Source: Bacteroidia bacterium (GTDB taxonomy: Bacteria; Bacteroidota; Bacteroidia; Flavobacteriales; Flavobacteriaceae). Taken from it: a stretch of 64,000 bases of DNA. A program made the position numbers and the translations under genes. Shown in pieces: positions 52,187 through 62,202 of the stretch (positions are counted from its first letter, which is position 1; every line of letters begins with the position of its first letter). Under the pieces are notes generated by a model. That model had not been told where the DNA came from. It was given only the letters and a program-made list of their open reading frames with translations, and ran no database searches. Where the stretch lies: contig JAUIEK010000001.1 in assembly GCA_030428865.1 (NCBI GenBank), forward strand, positions 248,001-312,000, in the 5' to 3' direction.

Positions 52187-54922
52187 ATGGATAAGTTTTC
52201 GTTCTTAAATGCAGTACATACGGGTTATATAGCAGATTTATACGATCAATATTTAAAAAATCCTGATGCTGTTGAACCTAGTTGGAGAAGTTTTTTTCAA
52301 GGCTACGATTTGGCTAATGAAAATTACAGCTTAACAGAAGACGAAAAAGAGTTAGCAAGCCAGATTCCTGCAGAAGTAAGAAAAGAATTTCTTGTAGTAG
52401 ATCTTATAAATGGGTACAGAACAAGAGGTCACTTGTTTACAAAAACTAACCCTGTAAGAGCAAGAAGAAAATACAGTCCAACATTAGCCATTGAAAACTT
52501 TGGATTGTCAGAAAGTGATTTAGATACTACTTTTAATGCGGGGGAAGGTCTTGGTATTGGTCCTGCTACACTTAGAGAAATTATTGATCATCTAGAGCGA
52601 ATATACTGTGAGTCGATAGGAGTTGAGTATATGTATCTCAGGAACCCAGAAGAATTAAAGTGGTGGAAAAATAGATTAAATAAAAATGCAAATCATCCTA
52701 ATTATTCCTTGGATGACAAGAAATACATCGTAAATAAACTCACGCAAGCGGTTACTTTTGAAAGCTTTTTGCAGACTAAGTATGTAGGGCAAAAGCGATT
52801 TTCACTAGAAGGAGGTGAAGCATTGATTCCAGGAATTAGCGTCTTACTGAAAGATGCGGCAGAAAATTATGGGGTTAAAGAATGCGTTTTAGGCATGGCA
52901 CACAGAGGCCGTTTAAATACACTAGTAAATGTCTTTAAAAAGCCAGTTAGAGATATGTTTAGTGAGTTTGAAGGAAAAGACTTTGAAGATGAAAATATTG
53001 ATGGAGATGTTAAATATCATTTAGGTCTTTCCTTAAGCAAAACGCTTAGAAATGGAAGTGAAATCAGGATGAATCTAGTTCCTAACCCTTCTCATTTAGA
53101 AGCTGTTGACGCTGTAACAGAAGGGATTTCTAGGGCCAAAATTGATCGAAAATACGAAGGAGATGACAGTAAAGTTCTACCTATTTTAGTTCATGGAGAT
53201 GCAGCTGTTGCGGCTCAAGGAGTGGTGTACGAAGTTGTACAAATGGCCCAATTAAATGGATATAAAACGGGAGGTACGGTACACATAGTGGTAAACAATC
53301 AAGTTGGATTTACCACAAACTATCTTGATGGTCGTTCTAGTACCTATTGTACAGATGTGGCAAAAGTAACATTATCTCCTGTTTTACATGTAAATGCAGA
53401 TGATGTAGAAGCCGTATGCCATGCAATGGAAATGGCTTTAGAGTTCCGTATGAAATTTAAAAGAGATGTGTTTATTGATCTTTTAGGTTATCGAAAGTAT
53501 GGGCACAATGAAGGAGACGAACCTCGATTTACACAACCAAAGTTGTATAAAGCAATTGCCAGGCATAAAAATCCGAGAGATATTTATGCCGAAAAATTAC
53601 TCTTAGAAGGAAGTGTTGATAAAGAGTATTTAGATACCATTGCAGATGGTTTTAAGAAGATGCTAGATGAAGAATTTGAAAAATCAAAACAAGACAATAC
53701 CTCTAAAGTTCAGGAGTTTATGGAATCTACTTGGGACGGATTTGTTCGTCAGCAATTAGAAACAATGCTTCAGCCAGTAGATACATCATATTCAGCAGAA
53801 AATCTGAAAGCAATTGCTAAAGTGGTTTCTACAGTTCCAGAAGGAGTTAAGTTTTTGCGTAAAGCAGAACGGATACTACAAGGAAGACATAAAATGGTTT
53901 TTGAAACAAACCAGCTTGATTGGGGAATGGCAGAAACACTGGCATATGGGTCTTTGTTAGAAGAAGGATATGATATTAGAATCTCTGGACAAGATGTAGA
54001 AAGAGGAACATTTTCTCATCGCCATGCTATTTTGCGAGATGAAGTTTCAGAAGAACGAATCAATTTATTAAATACCAATCCGAATAATAAAGGCGAAATG
54101 CAAATTTACAATTCGCTTTTATCAGAATACGGTGTATTAGGCTTTGATTATGGTTATGCTATGGCGCATCCAAATTGTTTAACTATATGGGAAGCTCAGT
54201 TTGGTGATTTTTCAAATGGTGCGCAGATTGTATTTGATCAATATATTTCTGCAGCAGAAGATAAATGGAAAATTCAAAACGGAATAGTAGTGTTGCTTCC
54301 TCACGGATATGAAGGGCAAGGGTCAGAGCACTCTTCAGCTAGGATAGAAAGATATTTACAATTATGTGCAGAAGATAACATGACAGTTGCAAACTGTACA
54401 ACTCCAGCTAATTTTTATCATCTCTTAAGACGCCAGATGAAGCGAAAATACAGAAAACCGTTAATTGTATTTACACCAAAAAGCTTATTGCGTCATCCTA
54501 AGGTTATTAGCTCTATAGAAGATTTAGCAACAGGTTCTTTTCAAGAAGTAATTGATGATACAATTAACCCAGAAAAGGTAGAGAAACTTGTTTTTTGTAC
54601 AGGAAAATTTTATTACGATCTTTTAGACGAAAGAGATAAAAATGGTAGAGAAGATGTTGGATTGGTAAGAATTGAACAGCTTTTCCCTTTACATAGAGAA
54701 AAGTTACAAGAAGTGATTAATAGATATCCAAATGTAAAACGCTATGTTTGGGCGCAAGAGGAACCAAGAAATATGGGGTCTTGGAGTTATATGCTAGAAC
54801 GTTTTACAAATGTGTCATTAGAAGTTGCATCACGCAAATATTATGCAGTCCCAGCAGCAGGATCGAGTACGCGATTTAAGAAAAGACACGAGGCTGTAAT
54901 TAATTCCGTTTTTAACAAATAA
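52187..54922 (+). CDS. sucA: 2-oxoglutarate dehydrogenase E1 component
   Basis: A 911-residue thiamine-diphosphate enzyme of the TCA cycle that decarboxylates 2-oxoglutarate and passes the succinyl group to E2. The N-terminal E2-binding segment [20 protein letters not shown] is followed by the ThDP domain ([66 protein letters not shown]). The transketolase-like C-terminal half contains [19 protein letters not shown] and [20 protein letters not shown]. It is paired with the E2 gene 29 nt downstream; E3 (lpd) is not in the window. Confidence 0.97.
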   Translation: MDKFSFLNAVHTGYIADLYDQYLKNPDAVEPSWRSFFQGYDLANENYSLTEDEKELASQIPAEVRKEFLVVDLINGYRTRGHLFTKTNPVRARRKYSPTLAIENFGLSESDLDTTFNAGEGLGIGPATLREIIDHLERIYCESIGVEYMYLRNPEELKWWKNRLNKNANHPNYSLDDKKYIVNKLTQAVTFESFLQTKYVGQKRFSLEGGEALIPGISVLLKDAAENYGVKECVLGMAHRGRLNTLVNVFKKPVRDMFSEFEGKDFEDENIDGDVKYHLGLSLSKTLRNGSEIRMNLVPNPSHLEAVDAVTEGISRAKIDRKYEGDDSKVLPILVHGDAAVAAQGVVYEVVQMAQLNGYKTGGTVHIVVNNQVGFTTNYLDGRSSTYCTDVAKVTLSPVLHVNADDVEAVCHAMEMALEFRMKFKRDVFIDLLGYRKYGHNEGDEPRFTQPKLYKAIARHKNPRDIYAEKLLLEGSVDKEYLDTIADGFKKMLDEEFEKSKQDNTSKVQEFMESTWDGFVRQQLETMLQPVDTSYSAENLKAIAKVVSTVPEGVKFLRKAERILQGRHKMVFETNQLDWGMAETLAYGSLLEEGYDIRISGQDVERGTFSHRHAILRDEVSEERINLLNTNPNNKGEMQIYNSLLSEYGVLGFDYGYAMAHPNCLTIWEAQFGDFSNGAQIVFDQYISAAEDKWKIQNGIVVLLPHGYEGQGSEHSSARIERYLQLCAEDNMTVANCTTPANFYHLLRRQMKRKYRKPLIVFTPKSLLRHPKVISSIEDLATGSFQEVIDDTINPEKVEKLVFCTGKFYYDLLDERDKNGREDVGLVRIEQLFPLHREKLQEVINRYPNVKRYVWAQEEPRNMGSWSYMLERFTNVSLEVASRKYYAVPAAGSSTRFKKRHEAVINSVFNK

Positions 54923-54951
54923 AAAAGAAAGACAATATAAATATATCACTC

Positions 54952-56163
54952 ATGATTTTAGAAATGAAAGTTCCTTCTCCGGGAGAGTCCATAACAGAAG
55001 TTGAAATTGCGACTTGGTTAGTAGAAGATGGTGATTACGTAGAAAAAGACCAACCTATAGCAGAAGTAGATTCTGATAAAGCTACATTAGAATTACCAGC
55101 TGAGGAAAGTGGAGTTATTACTTTAAAAGCAGAAGAAGGAGATGCTGTTGCTGTTGGAGCGGTTGTGTGTTTGATTGATATGGATGCTCCAAAACCAGAA
55201 GGAGGAATTTCTAAACCAGCTGAAAAAGCAGTAGAAGCTCCAAAAGAAGATTCAAAACCTGTTCAAGAAGAAAAATCAACTTACGCAACTGGGACTGCTT
55301 CTCCTGCGGCAAAGAAAATTTTGGTAGAAAAGGGAATGCAAGCTTCTGAAGTTAAGGGAACCGGAAAAGATGGTAGAGTTACAAAAGAAGATGCTATTAA
55401 GGCCGTACCTAGTATGGGAACACCTCCTACTCATGGCGAAAGAGGCACAAATAGAACAAAACTTTCTATGCTGAGAAGAAAAGTTGCTCAACGCTTAGTT
55501 TCTGTTAAAAATGAAACAGCAATGTTAACTACGTTTAACGAAGTTAATATGCAGCCTATTTTTGATTTACGTTCTCAATACAAAGAAGAATTTAAAGCTA
55601 AACATGGAGTTGGTTTAGGGTTTATGAGCTTCTTTACAAAAGCATGTGTTAGGGCTCTACAAATGTACCCAGATGTAAATGCAATGATTGATGGAGATTT
55701 TAAAATAGAAAATGATTTTCAAGATATTTCCATTGCTGTATCAGGGCCTAAAGGGTTAATGGTTCCTGTAATAAGAAATGCAGAAAACTTAACTTTTAGA
55801 GGAGTAGAAAGTGAGGTTAAGAGGTTGGCTATTAGAGCTAGAGATGGTCAAATTACTGTTGATGAGATGACAGGCGGAACATTTACAATTACTAATGGAG
55901 GTGTTTTTGGCTCAATGTTATCTACACCAATTATTAATCCACCACAGAGTGCTATTTTAGGAATGCACAATATTGTGGAAAGACCAATAGCAGAAGGTGG
56001 TCAAGTTGTAATTCGTCCAATTATGTTTGTTGCTTTATCATATGATCACAGAATAATTGATGGTCGTGAATCTGTAGGATTTTTAGTTGCAGTTAAAGAA
56101 GCTCTAGAGAATCCAACAGAATTATTAATGGACAACAATCCTAAAAAGGCATTGGAACTTTAA
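54952..56163 (+). CDS. sucB: dihydrolipoyllysine-residue succinyltransferase (2-oxoglutarate dehydrogenase E2)
   Basis: A 403-residue E2 core. Residues 1-77 are the lipoyl domain with the lipoylated Lys in [17 protein letters not shown] Pro/Ala/Glu/Lys linker comes next, then a peripheral subunit-binding domain at about 118-150 ([20 protein letters not shown]). The catalytic domain runs to the end with [20 protein letters not shown], including the HxxxDG active site. It is encoded directly after E1 in one transcript that ends in a strong terminator. Confidence 0.97.
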   Translation: MILEMKVPSPGESITEVEIATWLVEDGDYVEKDQPIAEVDSDKATLELPAEESGVITLKAEEGDAVAVGAVVCLIDMDAPKPEGGISKPAEKAVEAPKEDSKPVQEEKSTYATGTASPAAKKILVEKGMQASEVKGTGKDGRVTKEDAIKAVPSMGTPPTHGERGTNRTKLSMLRRKVAQRLVSVKNETAMLTTFNEVNMQPIFDLRSQYKEEFKAKHGVGLGFMSFFTKACVRALQMYPDVNAMIDGDFKIENDFQDISIAVSGPKGLMVPVIRNAENLTFRGVESEVKRLAIRARDGQITVDEMTGGTFTITNGGVFGSMLSTPIINPPQSAILGMHNIVERPIAEGGQVVIRPIMFVALSYDHRIIDGRESVGFLVAVKEALENPTELLMDNNPKKALEL

Positions 56164-56183
56164 GCTGTAAAAAAATCTAGAAT

Positions 56184-56219
56184 AAAAAAAGCTTCAATTT
56201 TTAAATTGAAGCTTTTTTT
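56184..56219. terminator. terminator after sucB, overlapping the end of the phosphate-transporter gene
   Basis: A7-GCTTCAATTT-TT-AAATTGAAGC-T7. On the minus strand the arm carries the last codons of the Pit gene. It can work in both directions. Confidence 0.85.
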
Positions 56220-58489
56220 GTGAGTTCTCGTTGCTGTTTTTCTGTGTTTTTTCTAGACAAGTGAAACTCTTCATACGTTTGAAGCAAATTCATAAGAGCA
56301 GATACTAAATCTTGCGTTTCTAATAAAATGCTAAAGTATAATGTAGTGTTTTTAGCACTTGTTTCTTCTGTTCTAATACGTGAAACTTGTCTTTCAATAG
56401 AAGATGAAACATCTTTAAGCAATTGCTGCTTCTCTATTAAAATTTCATTTAAATCATCAAAAGATCGATTTTCAAAAACAACACTCACTCTGGTTAGCAA
56501 GTCTGTTAATTGATCATCAATGTGTTTTAAATCTTTTAACTGTCCTTTTTTTAGATTTTTGTGATTATTGTTAACATGCTTAAAGCTAGCTCTAGAAATA
56601 AAACTGATAGATTGAGCAATATCTTGAAGATATCCTAAAACGAGGATATAAAACTTGCTAGCTTGAACAGAAGTATCATCTAGAGATTTAATGAAGTAAA
56701 AAACGTTGTCTTTTAGATCATCAATCTCATCATTTAATTTTTGTACATGTTTGTCTGTCTTTCGTAGTTTGTTTAAATCATGTTTTGCTAAATCTGTAAA
56801 AACGTTTGTAAACAACTTACTTACTCGTTGTGCTACTTCTGAAATGTGATCAGAACTCTCTTCAATTACTCCGTTAATTGTTATAAGTTCAGCTCTTTCA
56901 ATATATAATTGTTTTTTTATCTCTTTTGATTTTTTTCTGTGCAGTATTGTGCTTCTTACAAGAAGTAGTGCTACAACAAGCAACAAAACAGGTACCATAA
57001 CAATGTGCCAGCTTATTAAATAGGCTATAATTGCGGCAACAATAAAAGCAACTAATGCAGTTAAGAACCAGCCACCAATTACATTTAACACTCCAGCTAC
57101 TCTATACACAGCACTCTCTCTACCCCAAGCTCTGTCTGCCAGAGAGGTTCCCATGGCTACCATAAATGTCACATACGTTGTAGAAAGCGGAAGCTTCATA
57201 GAAGTGGCTATAGATATTAAAATTCCTGCAACAACTAAATTTATTGATGCACGAACCAAATCAAAAGCAGGGACTTCGTAGTTTTTTTTATTAGTTACGG
57301 ATATGACGGGTTTTTGAAACTTATTATTAATAAAACTGATTGTTTTTTTTGGTAAAATATAATTAATTCCAATATTAATTCCCATGGCAGCTCTTACAAC
57401 TGTTCTAGATAGAGGGTTGGGTTTAAATTTCTCATGCCCATCACCTTGTCGTGATAAGTTGATTCCTGTGTCAATAACGCTTCGTGCTTTTTTAGAAGTC
57501 CAGAGAGTAATTACCATTACAGCACCGGCAATTAACAATAACCATGTATTAGAAGGAACTTTATTAGCCAAAACGGTCATTGTAAAAGCATCTGCAGCAA
57601 CACCAGATGCACTCCATGCCTGATATGAATTCCAGGCAGCTATAGGCACACCAATAAAATTAACTAAATCGTTTCCAGAGAAAGCCATTGCTAGAGAGAA
57701 TGTTCCAACTCCAATGATAAGTTTTAAGATGTTGATTTTAAAAAGCGAGATTAGTAATTGCGAAATTAATGTCCAAACAACAAAACTACCAGCAATAATC
57801 AGTAGAGAATTCCCTTCAATTAAATGATTAATATTGTCATAAAAAGGAGTTCCTTTTATCCCTTTTACAATAATAAAATAGGTAATAGCGGTAATAGCAA
57901 AACCACCGAATAAGGCATTAATCCAGCTAGCTTTTTGTTCAAAATGAAATGAATAGATTAATCTAGAAATATATTGTACAATAGCCCCTATAGAAAAAGC
58001 AACAACAACAGAAAGTAAAATACCTAAGATAATTTTAGTAGCTGTTTCGTAGTTAATGTAATTCCAAATAGCGCTCATCGTTTCAGTATCACTGGCTGAT
58101 ATTTTTAAAATAGAAATTATAACGGCAGCTCCTAATAGTTCAAATACGATAGATACTGTAGTTGAGGTAGGCATCCCTAATGAATTAAAGATATCTAACA
58201 ACAGAATATCAGTTATCATCACAGCCATAAAAATGAACATAATATCTTGAAACATAAACATACCAGGATTAAAAATCCCTTTTCTAGCTACCTCCATCAT
58301 TCCACTAGATGTTATTGCTCCAAAGAATACACCCACACTAGCAATAATCATAATATTTCGAATCGAAATAGCTTTTGATCCTATTGCCGAGTTTAAAAAA
58401 TTAACTGCATCATTACTAACACCAACAACTAAATCTACAACAGCCAAAACAGCTAAAGCAATAAGCATCAAGATAAACGTATCTCCCAT
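56201..58489 (-). CDS. inorganic phosphate transporter (Pit family) fused to PhoU-like domain
   Basis: A 762-residue protein. Residues 1-520 form a Pit-type (PHO4) transporter with about ten or more hydrophobic segments and the two inverted-repeat signatures VVGVSNDAVNFLNSAIGSKA and FSGNDLVNFIGVPIAAWNSY. The C-terminal 220 residues after the last membrane helix are charged and helical (HISEVAQRVSKLFTNVFTDL; VVFENRSFDDLNEILIEKQQ), resembling the PhoU-like domain that in other systems regulates phosphate uptake. In many bacteria PhoU-like partners are separate genes; here they are fused, as in several Bacteroidota. Counter-ion (H+ or Na+) cannot be told from sequence. Its end overlaps the sucB terminator. 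Confidence 0.92.
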   Translation of the reverse strand: MGDTFILMLIALAVLAVVDLVVGVSNDAVNFLNSAIGSKAISIRNIMIIASVGVFFGAITSSGMMEVARKGIFNPGMFMFQDIMFIFMAVMITDILLLDIFNSLGMPTSTTVSIVFELLGAAVIISILKISASDTETMSAIWNYINYETATKIILGILLSVVVAFSIGAIVQYISRLIYSFHFEQKASWINALFGGFAITAITYFIIVKGIKGTPFYDNINHLIEGNSLLIIAGSFVVWTLISQLLISLFKINILKLIIGVGTFSLAMAFSGNDLVNFIGVPIAAWNSYQAWSASGVAADAFTMTVLANKVPSNTWLLLIAGAVMVITLWTSKKARSVIDTGINLSRQGDGHEKFKPNPLSRTVVRAAMGINIGINYILPKKTISFINNKFQKPVISVTNKKNYEVPAFDLVRASINLVVAGILISIATSMKLPLSTTYVTFMVAMGTSLADRAWGRESAVYRVAGVLNVIGGWFLTALVAFIVAAIIAYLISWHIVMVPVLLLVVALLLVRSTILHRKKSKEIKKQLYIERAELITINGVIEESSDHISEVAQRVSKLFTNVFTDLAKHDLNKLRKTDKHVQKLNDEIDDLKDNVFYFIKSLDDTSVQASKFYILVLGYLQDIAQSISFISRASFKHVNNNHKNLKKGQLKDLKHIDDQLTDLLTRVSVVFENRSFDDLNEILIEKQQLLKDVSSSIERQVSRIRTEETSAKNTTLYFSILLETQDLVSALMNLLQTYEEFHLSRKNTEKQQRELTKKASI

Positions 58490-58509
58490 TTATAATAAAT
58501 ATTGATCCG

Positions 58510-58517
58510 CAAAATTA
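58510..58517 (-). promoter_or_regulatory. -7 element for Pit phosphate transporter gene
   Basis: TAATTTTG on the minus strand. Predicted start about 14 nt before the ATG at 58489. A tandem GTTATGATTAT repeat (58538-58559) lies just upstream. Confidence 0.5.
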
Positions 58518-58591
58518 AGAAACATGAAGCGTTTTATGTTATGATTATGTTATGATTATTCCTTAATGGCTAATGCCTATCTGAAAAATAG

Positions 58592-59266
58592 TTACTTCTT
58601 CTTTTCAACTGTAGCAATAAAATCTTTTAAATAATAAGGTTCAAAATAGGCTACGTCTTCAAACTCTTGATTTTGAAATTTAGCATATGATAAATGTATC
58701 ATATTTTCTGCTGTCATAGAAAAATCGTCTATGAATATAGCGTTTTTATGATTAATTACTTCTTTGCATTTGTTAGCTCCAGAACCTAAAAAGTGAACTT
58801 TATTTTTTTGCAAAAATTCTGAAAAAGAATCTGAGGTTATAATTTCTGCTTTTGTGTCTCGTATTTGACTACAACTTGCATCAAAAACAGCAGAATAAAC
58901 TTCCATTCTCCTAGCATCAATCATAGGAATAATAAATCCTTCGTTTTTAGTAATACCATTTGCCATAGACTGCAAGGTTTCTACAGAAATAAGAGGAATG
59001 TTATTAGCAAAACAAAGTCCTTTTGCTGCCGACACTCCAATGCGTAAACCTGTATAAGAACCAGGACCTTTGCTAACAGCAACAGCATTTAAATCGGTAA
59101 CTTTTATGTTAGCATTTGTTAAAACAGTTGTAATAAAAGGATGCAACTTTTCTGCATGAGAAAAACTGGCTTCTGTCAGTTCTTTAGTTGTCAAAATCCG
59201 TCCATCTTCAGCTAGTGAAACAGAACAGGTTTTTGTAGCGGTTTCTATATTTAGAATTAATGCCAT
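58592..59266 (-). CDS. tsaB: tRNA threonylcarbamoyladenosine biosynthesis protein TsaB
   Basis: A 224-residue ASKHA-fold protein that works with TsaD and TsaE to place N6-threonylcarbamoyl on A37 of ANN-decoding tRNAs. N-terminal MALILNIETATKTCSVSLAE, then SFSHAEKLHPFITTVL, AVAVSKGPGSYTGLRIGVSA and IPMIDARRMEVYSAVFD are the TsaB signatures. It lacks the metal-binding HxxxH of TsaD, so it is the non-catalytic partner. A TATCTTTG element ends 8 nt upstream of its ATG, so the mRNA may be nearly leaderless. Confidence 0.95.
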   Translation of the reverse strand: MALILNIETATKTCSVSLAEDGRILTTKELTEASFSHAEKLHPFITTVLTNANIKVTDLNAVAVSKGPGSYTGLRIGVSAAKGLCFANNIPLISVETLQSMANGITKNEGFIIPMIDARRMEVYSAVFDASCSQIRDTKAEIITSDSFSEFLQKNKVHFLGSGANKCKEVINHKNAIFIDDFSMTAENMIHLSYAKFQNQEFEDVAYFEPYYLKDFIATVEKKK

Positions 59267-59273
59267 AGATTGG

Positions 59274-59281
59274 CAAAGATA
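59274..59281 (-). promoter_or_regulatory. -7 element for tsaB, probably leaderless
   Basis: TATCTTTG on the minus strand. The expected start, about 7 nt on, falls at the ATG (59266). Confidence 0.5.
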
Positions 59282-59325
59282 CTTTCTGTATAGAAGATAA
59301 TAAAACTAAAAATTAGTTTTAGGGT

Positions 59326-60690
59326 TTAATCAAAGGTTAAATCACCATAGTAAAACTGTAGAACTTTTGTTTTAAAAACGTAGTCATATTTGGCTCTAAT
59401 AAGTGCAGACTCTGCAGAAACCAAACGATTTCTAACTAAATCAAAGTCAAATAACGTCATAGCGCCTAAATCATAACTTTGTCTGGCGTTTTTGAATGCT
59501 TCTTGTTGCGCTTCTAAAGAAACGTTAGCTGCATCATACGCTTTGGCTGCTGCTTTGGCATCTACATAAGCTTGTTCTATAGTTTGTTGTAATTGAAGTT
59601 TTTCGTTAGTAAGAGCTATTTTACTTAGTTCTTTATTAACAAATTCTCTGGCGACGTTAGTTTTTGTTTGTGTTCTATTAAAAATAGGAATGTTCAAAGA
59701 AAGAGATGCTCCATATTGAAAGCGATCATTTAATTGATCAAAAAAGTTGTCATTAGTTCTTTGGAATATAGGAATGCCATCATTATTAAAGACAGTCAAA
59801 TTATTAAACTGATTGAAGTACGAACTACCTAATCCAATATTATATGAGAGAGTGGGAAGATAAGCCCCTTTTGCAATTTTAATATTAAACTCTGCATTTT
59901 CAACACCCAATTTTGCATTATTAATTTGTGGTTGTGTAGTTAATGCTTTTTCATAGACATCAGATGCATTCGAATATAGAAATTCAGACATAAGAGAATC
60001 ATCATTCACTTTAATTGATTCTATATCAAATCCGTTGGATGGAAGCTGAAGCGACTGACTTAAGTTGAGCAAAGCAATTGTTAGTTCATTTTCTCGAGTT
60101 ATAACACTTTGTGCATCACTGGCAGCTGTTGAAATAGTGTTCAAATAATCTACTTTTGGTATCACTCCCGCTTCAAATCGTTGTTTTGCAGCTTCTGTTT
60201 GACTTTTGCTAATGTCTGCTTGTACTTTGGCAACACCTAGATTTTCTTTTGCAAATAGAACACTCAAGTATCTATTGATTACAGCTAATGAAATATCATT
60301 TTGTATTTGCTCTAGTGTTAGTTTACTTATTTCAACCCCTAATTTTGCTTGTTTATAAGTGTTTAAATTTCTAAATCCATTAAAGACCATCCCATTTGAA
60401 TTTAGTCCTAAGTCTGAGCTGAAATTCTTAGTGTTAGCTAAAGTACCCGTTCCATTATCTGTAAGACCCTCTCTGTATGAACCGCTAATTGATCCACTTA
60501 AGTTAGGTAAAAAGTTACCCATAGCATTTCTTGCGGATAGTCTTGAAAGCTCAACATTAAGTGTGTTTTGCTTAACAGTAAGATTATTTTTCAGGGCATG
60601 ATCTACGCATTCTTTTAATGTCCATTTTTTTTGAGCAGATACAATTGATACTAAAAAAAGAGATGTTAGTAGGAAAAATTTGATTTTCAT
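59326..60690 (-). CDS. TolC-like outer-membrane efflux protein
   Basis: A 454-residue exported protein with signal MKIKFFLLTSLFLVSIVSAQ; the ATG at 60690 was chosen because 45 upstream codons are not signal-like and cross a terminator. Two OEP repeats are visible: KKWTLKECVDHALKNNLTVK with long helices (AKQRFEAGVIPKVDYLNTIS), and a second half NKELSKIALTNEKLQLQQTI to AFKNARQSYDLGAMTLFDFD. The G-A..D-L/V turn motifs are present. It would form a trimeric exit duct with an inner-membrane pump, but no membrane-fusion protein or RND/ABC pump gene is in view; the partner may lie elsewhere. A terminator upstream isolates it from the cytochrome oxidase accessory genes. Confidence 0.92.
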   Translation of the reverse strand: MKIKFFLLTSLFLVSIVSAQKKWTLKECVDHALKNNLTVKQNTLNVELSRLSARNAMGNFLPNLSGSISGSYREGLTDNGTGTLANTKNFSSDLGLNSNGMVFNGFRNLNTYKQAKLGVEISKLTLEQIQNDISLAVINRYLSVLFAKENLGVAKVQADISKSQTEAAKQRFEAGVIPKVDYLNTISTAASDAQSVITRENELTIALLNLSQSLQLPSNGFDIESIKVNDDSLMSEFLYSNASDVYEKALTTQPQINNAKLGVENAEFNIKIAKGAYLPTLSYNIGLGSSYFNQFNNLTVFNNDGIPIFQRTNDNFFDQLNDRFQYGASLSLNIPIFNRTQTKTNVAREFVNKELSKIALTNEKLQLQQTIEQAYVDAKAAAKAYDAANVSLEAQQEAFKNARQSYDLGAMTLFDFDLVRNRLVSAESALIRAKYDYVFKTKVLQFYYGDLTFD

Positions 60691-60729
60691 GTTGGTTAGA
60701 TTCGAAATTTTATAGTTTTTTAGAAAAAC

Positions 60730-60750
60730 AAAAAAGCCTTTAAAAAGGCA
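60730..60750 (-). terminator. terminator of the oxidase accessory operon
   Basis: GCCTTT-AA-AAAGGC (60736-60749), followed on the minus strand by T6. It lies between the small CxxC protein gene and the TolC-like gene. Confidence 0.75.
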
Positions 60751-60811
60751 ATTCTCCAAATGAGACGAGTAAAAGTAGATTATGTTACAAAAAAATCCTC
60801 TTATTAGAATG

Positions 60812-61042
60812 TTAATTTTTAGCATTTTTTCTATACCGATAAATAAAGTACAGTAATAAACCTACAAGAACATAAGGAAAAACCATTAAGTAGGTAATTC
60901 CTGAGTTAACGCTTTCTGCCATAGAAACATCTCCATTTTCAACCACAGCTTTACACATAGCGCATTGGGCTGAAGAACTAATGCTAATTAACAATAGTGA
61001 TAAAAAAGAAACTGCTTTATATAAAGCTCTAAATTTATCCAT
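60812..61042 (-). CDS. small membrane protein with CxxC motif, in the oxidase accessory group
   Basis: A 76-residue protein. An N-terminal signal-like segment (LYKAVSFLSLLLISISSSAQ) is followed by C-A-M-C-K (a CxxC) at about residues 27-31 and a C-terminal transmembrane helix (GITYLMVFPYVLVGLLLYFI) ending in a basic tail. It starts inside the end of the DUF420 gene (8-nt overlap), so it is co-translated with oxidase assembly genes. I recognise no named family, but similar small proteins occur beside SCO in Flavobacteriaceae. The CxxC might bind copper or act in thiol exchange; this is inference. Confidence 0.75.
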   Translation of the reverse strand: MDKFRALYKAVSFLSLLLISISSSAQCAMCKAVVENGDVSMAESVNSGITYLMVFPYVLVGLLLYFIYRYRKNAKN

Positions 61043-61565
61043 AATAAGGAGCGATCATTATATAAACAATTACACCCGATACAGCTACATATAACCATAG
61101 CGGAAATGTGATTCTGGCTATTTTTTTATGCTTTTCAAAATTTTGTAAATAAGCTCTCATATAGGTAATCAACACAAAAGGAATAACCAATATAGATAGC
61201 AATATGTGAGAGATAAGAATAAAGAAATACAGATATTTTATAAATCCTTCGCCACCGTATGGAGTAGAATCTGATGTCATGTGATAAGCAACATACATGA
61301 CCAAAAAAGCACTAGAACAACCAATAGCAATTTTATTGAGAAGCTCATGTGTTTTTCTGTTTCCTTTTTTAATAGCAATAACTGAAAAGATTAATAAAAG
61401 TGCTGTAACTCCGTTAATTGTAGCATATATAGGAGGTAAAAAATGAAGCGGTGCTACATTTGGAATTTTAATTTTAAATAACCCTGCCACTGCTAACGGA
61501 ATAACCACAGATAAAATGGTAATCCAAATTTTAAACTTTTTTTCTTTTGATTTATTACTACTCAT
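61035..61565 (-). CDS. DUF420 family membrane protein (CtaM-like)
   Basis: A 176-residue inner-membrane protein with five hydrophobic segments and family blocks FLPPIYATINGVTALLLIFS, KKGNRKTHELLNKIAIGCSS and FFILISHILLSILVIPFVLI. DUF420 includes CtaM, needed for assembly of caa3/aa3-type oxidase in Bacillus and Staphylococcus; the context beside SCO and cox genes fits. Several conserved His (THELL; AYHMT; ISHILL) may bind metal or heme. It overlaps SCO by 8 nt upstream and the small CxxC gene by 8 nt downstream. Confidence 0.9.
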   Translation of the reverse strand: MSSNKSKEKKFKIWITILSVVIPLAVAGLFKIKIPNVAPLHFLPPIYATINGVTALLLIFSVIAIKKGNRKTHELLNKIAIGCSSAFLVMYVAYHMTSDSTPYGGEGFIKYLYFFILISHILLSILVIPFVLITYMRAYLQNFEKHKKIARITFPLWLYVAVSGVIVYIMIAPYYG

Positions 61566-62202
61566 TTAATAGAAGTTTAATGTCTTCTTTAAGTTCTTGT
61601 ATTTGGTCTGGAAAACCACTTTCATTAAGAGCTCTATAGTACATTATTGGGTTTCCATATTCGTCTTTTCTAGACCGAATGTATCCTTCTTTATCAATTA
61701 GAGCGAACAATCCCGAATGTTCAAATCCACCATGCTCTTCATCTCCTTTTCCAGCATATAGCTTAAACCCTTGGTTAGCTAATGCATAAACAACATGGTC
61801 TTTCTTTCCTGTTAGTAAGTGCCAGTTTTTATGTGTAATTCTATGATTTACTGCATATTCCTTCATAATATCGGGAGTGTCAATTTCTGGAGTAATAGAA
61901 ATAGAAGCAATACCAAAGTCTGGGTTACCGAAAAACTCATCTTGTATGGTAATCATCTTTTGATTCATAATTGGGCAAATAGTAGGACATGTGGTAAAGA
62001 AAAATTCAACAACGTATACTTTCCCTTCATATGTTTTGTTTGTTATTGTTTGTTCGTTTTGGTTGATAAATTCAAAATCAGGAACTTTTGAAAAACGATG
62101 TAAATCTGATTTTGAAAATTTACTTACTATTTTAGGAATGCTGTAAATTCCAAATAGTAATACAATAAATGCAATGCCTATGTATGAATACTTTTTATTC
62201 AT
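61558..62202 (-). CDS. SCO1/SenC/PrrC family copper chaperone
   Basis: A 214-residue membrane-anchored thioredoxin-fold protein (N-terminal helix YIGIAFIVLLFGIYSIPKIV) that delivers copper to the CuA site of cytochrome oxidase. The copper/thiol motif C-P-T-I-C in FFFTTCPTICPIMNQKMITI is intact. The distal His ligand is in GFEHSGLFALIDKEG. All three ligands therefore are present. It is transcribed directly after the SCO-like paralogue that lacks cysteines (starts touch: 62202/62203) and overlaps DUF420 by 8 nt. Confidence 0.94.
   Translation of the reverse strand: MNKKYSYIGIAFIVLLFGIYSIPKIVSKFSKSDLHRFSKVPDFEFINQNEQTITNKTYEGKVYVVEFFFTTCPTICPIMNQKMITIQDEFFGNPDFGIASISITPEIDTPDIMKEYAVNHRITHKNWHLLTGKKDHVVYALANQGFKLYAGKGDEEHGGFEHSGLFALIDKEGYIRSRKDEYGNPIMYYRALNESGFPDQIQELKEDIKLLLNE

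Noticed and set aside
58538..58559. Tandem GTTATGATTAT (two copies) upstream of the Pit gene
   Set aside because: Only two copies of an AT-rich 11-mer; too short to call an operator or repeat array.
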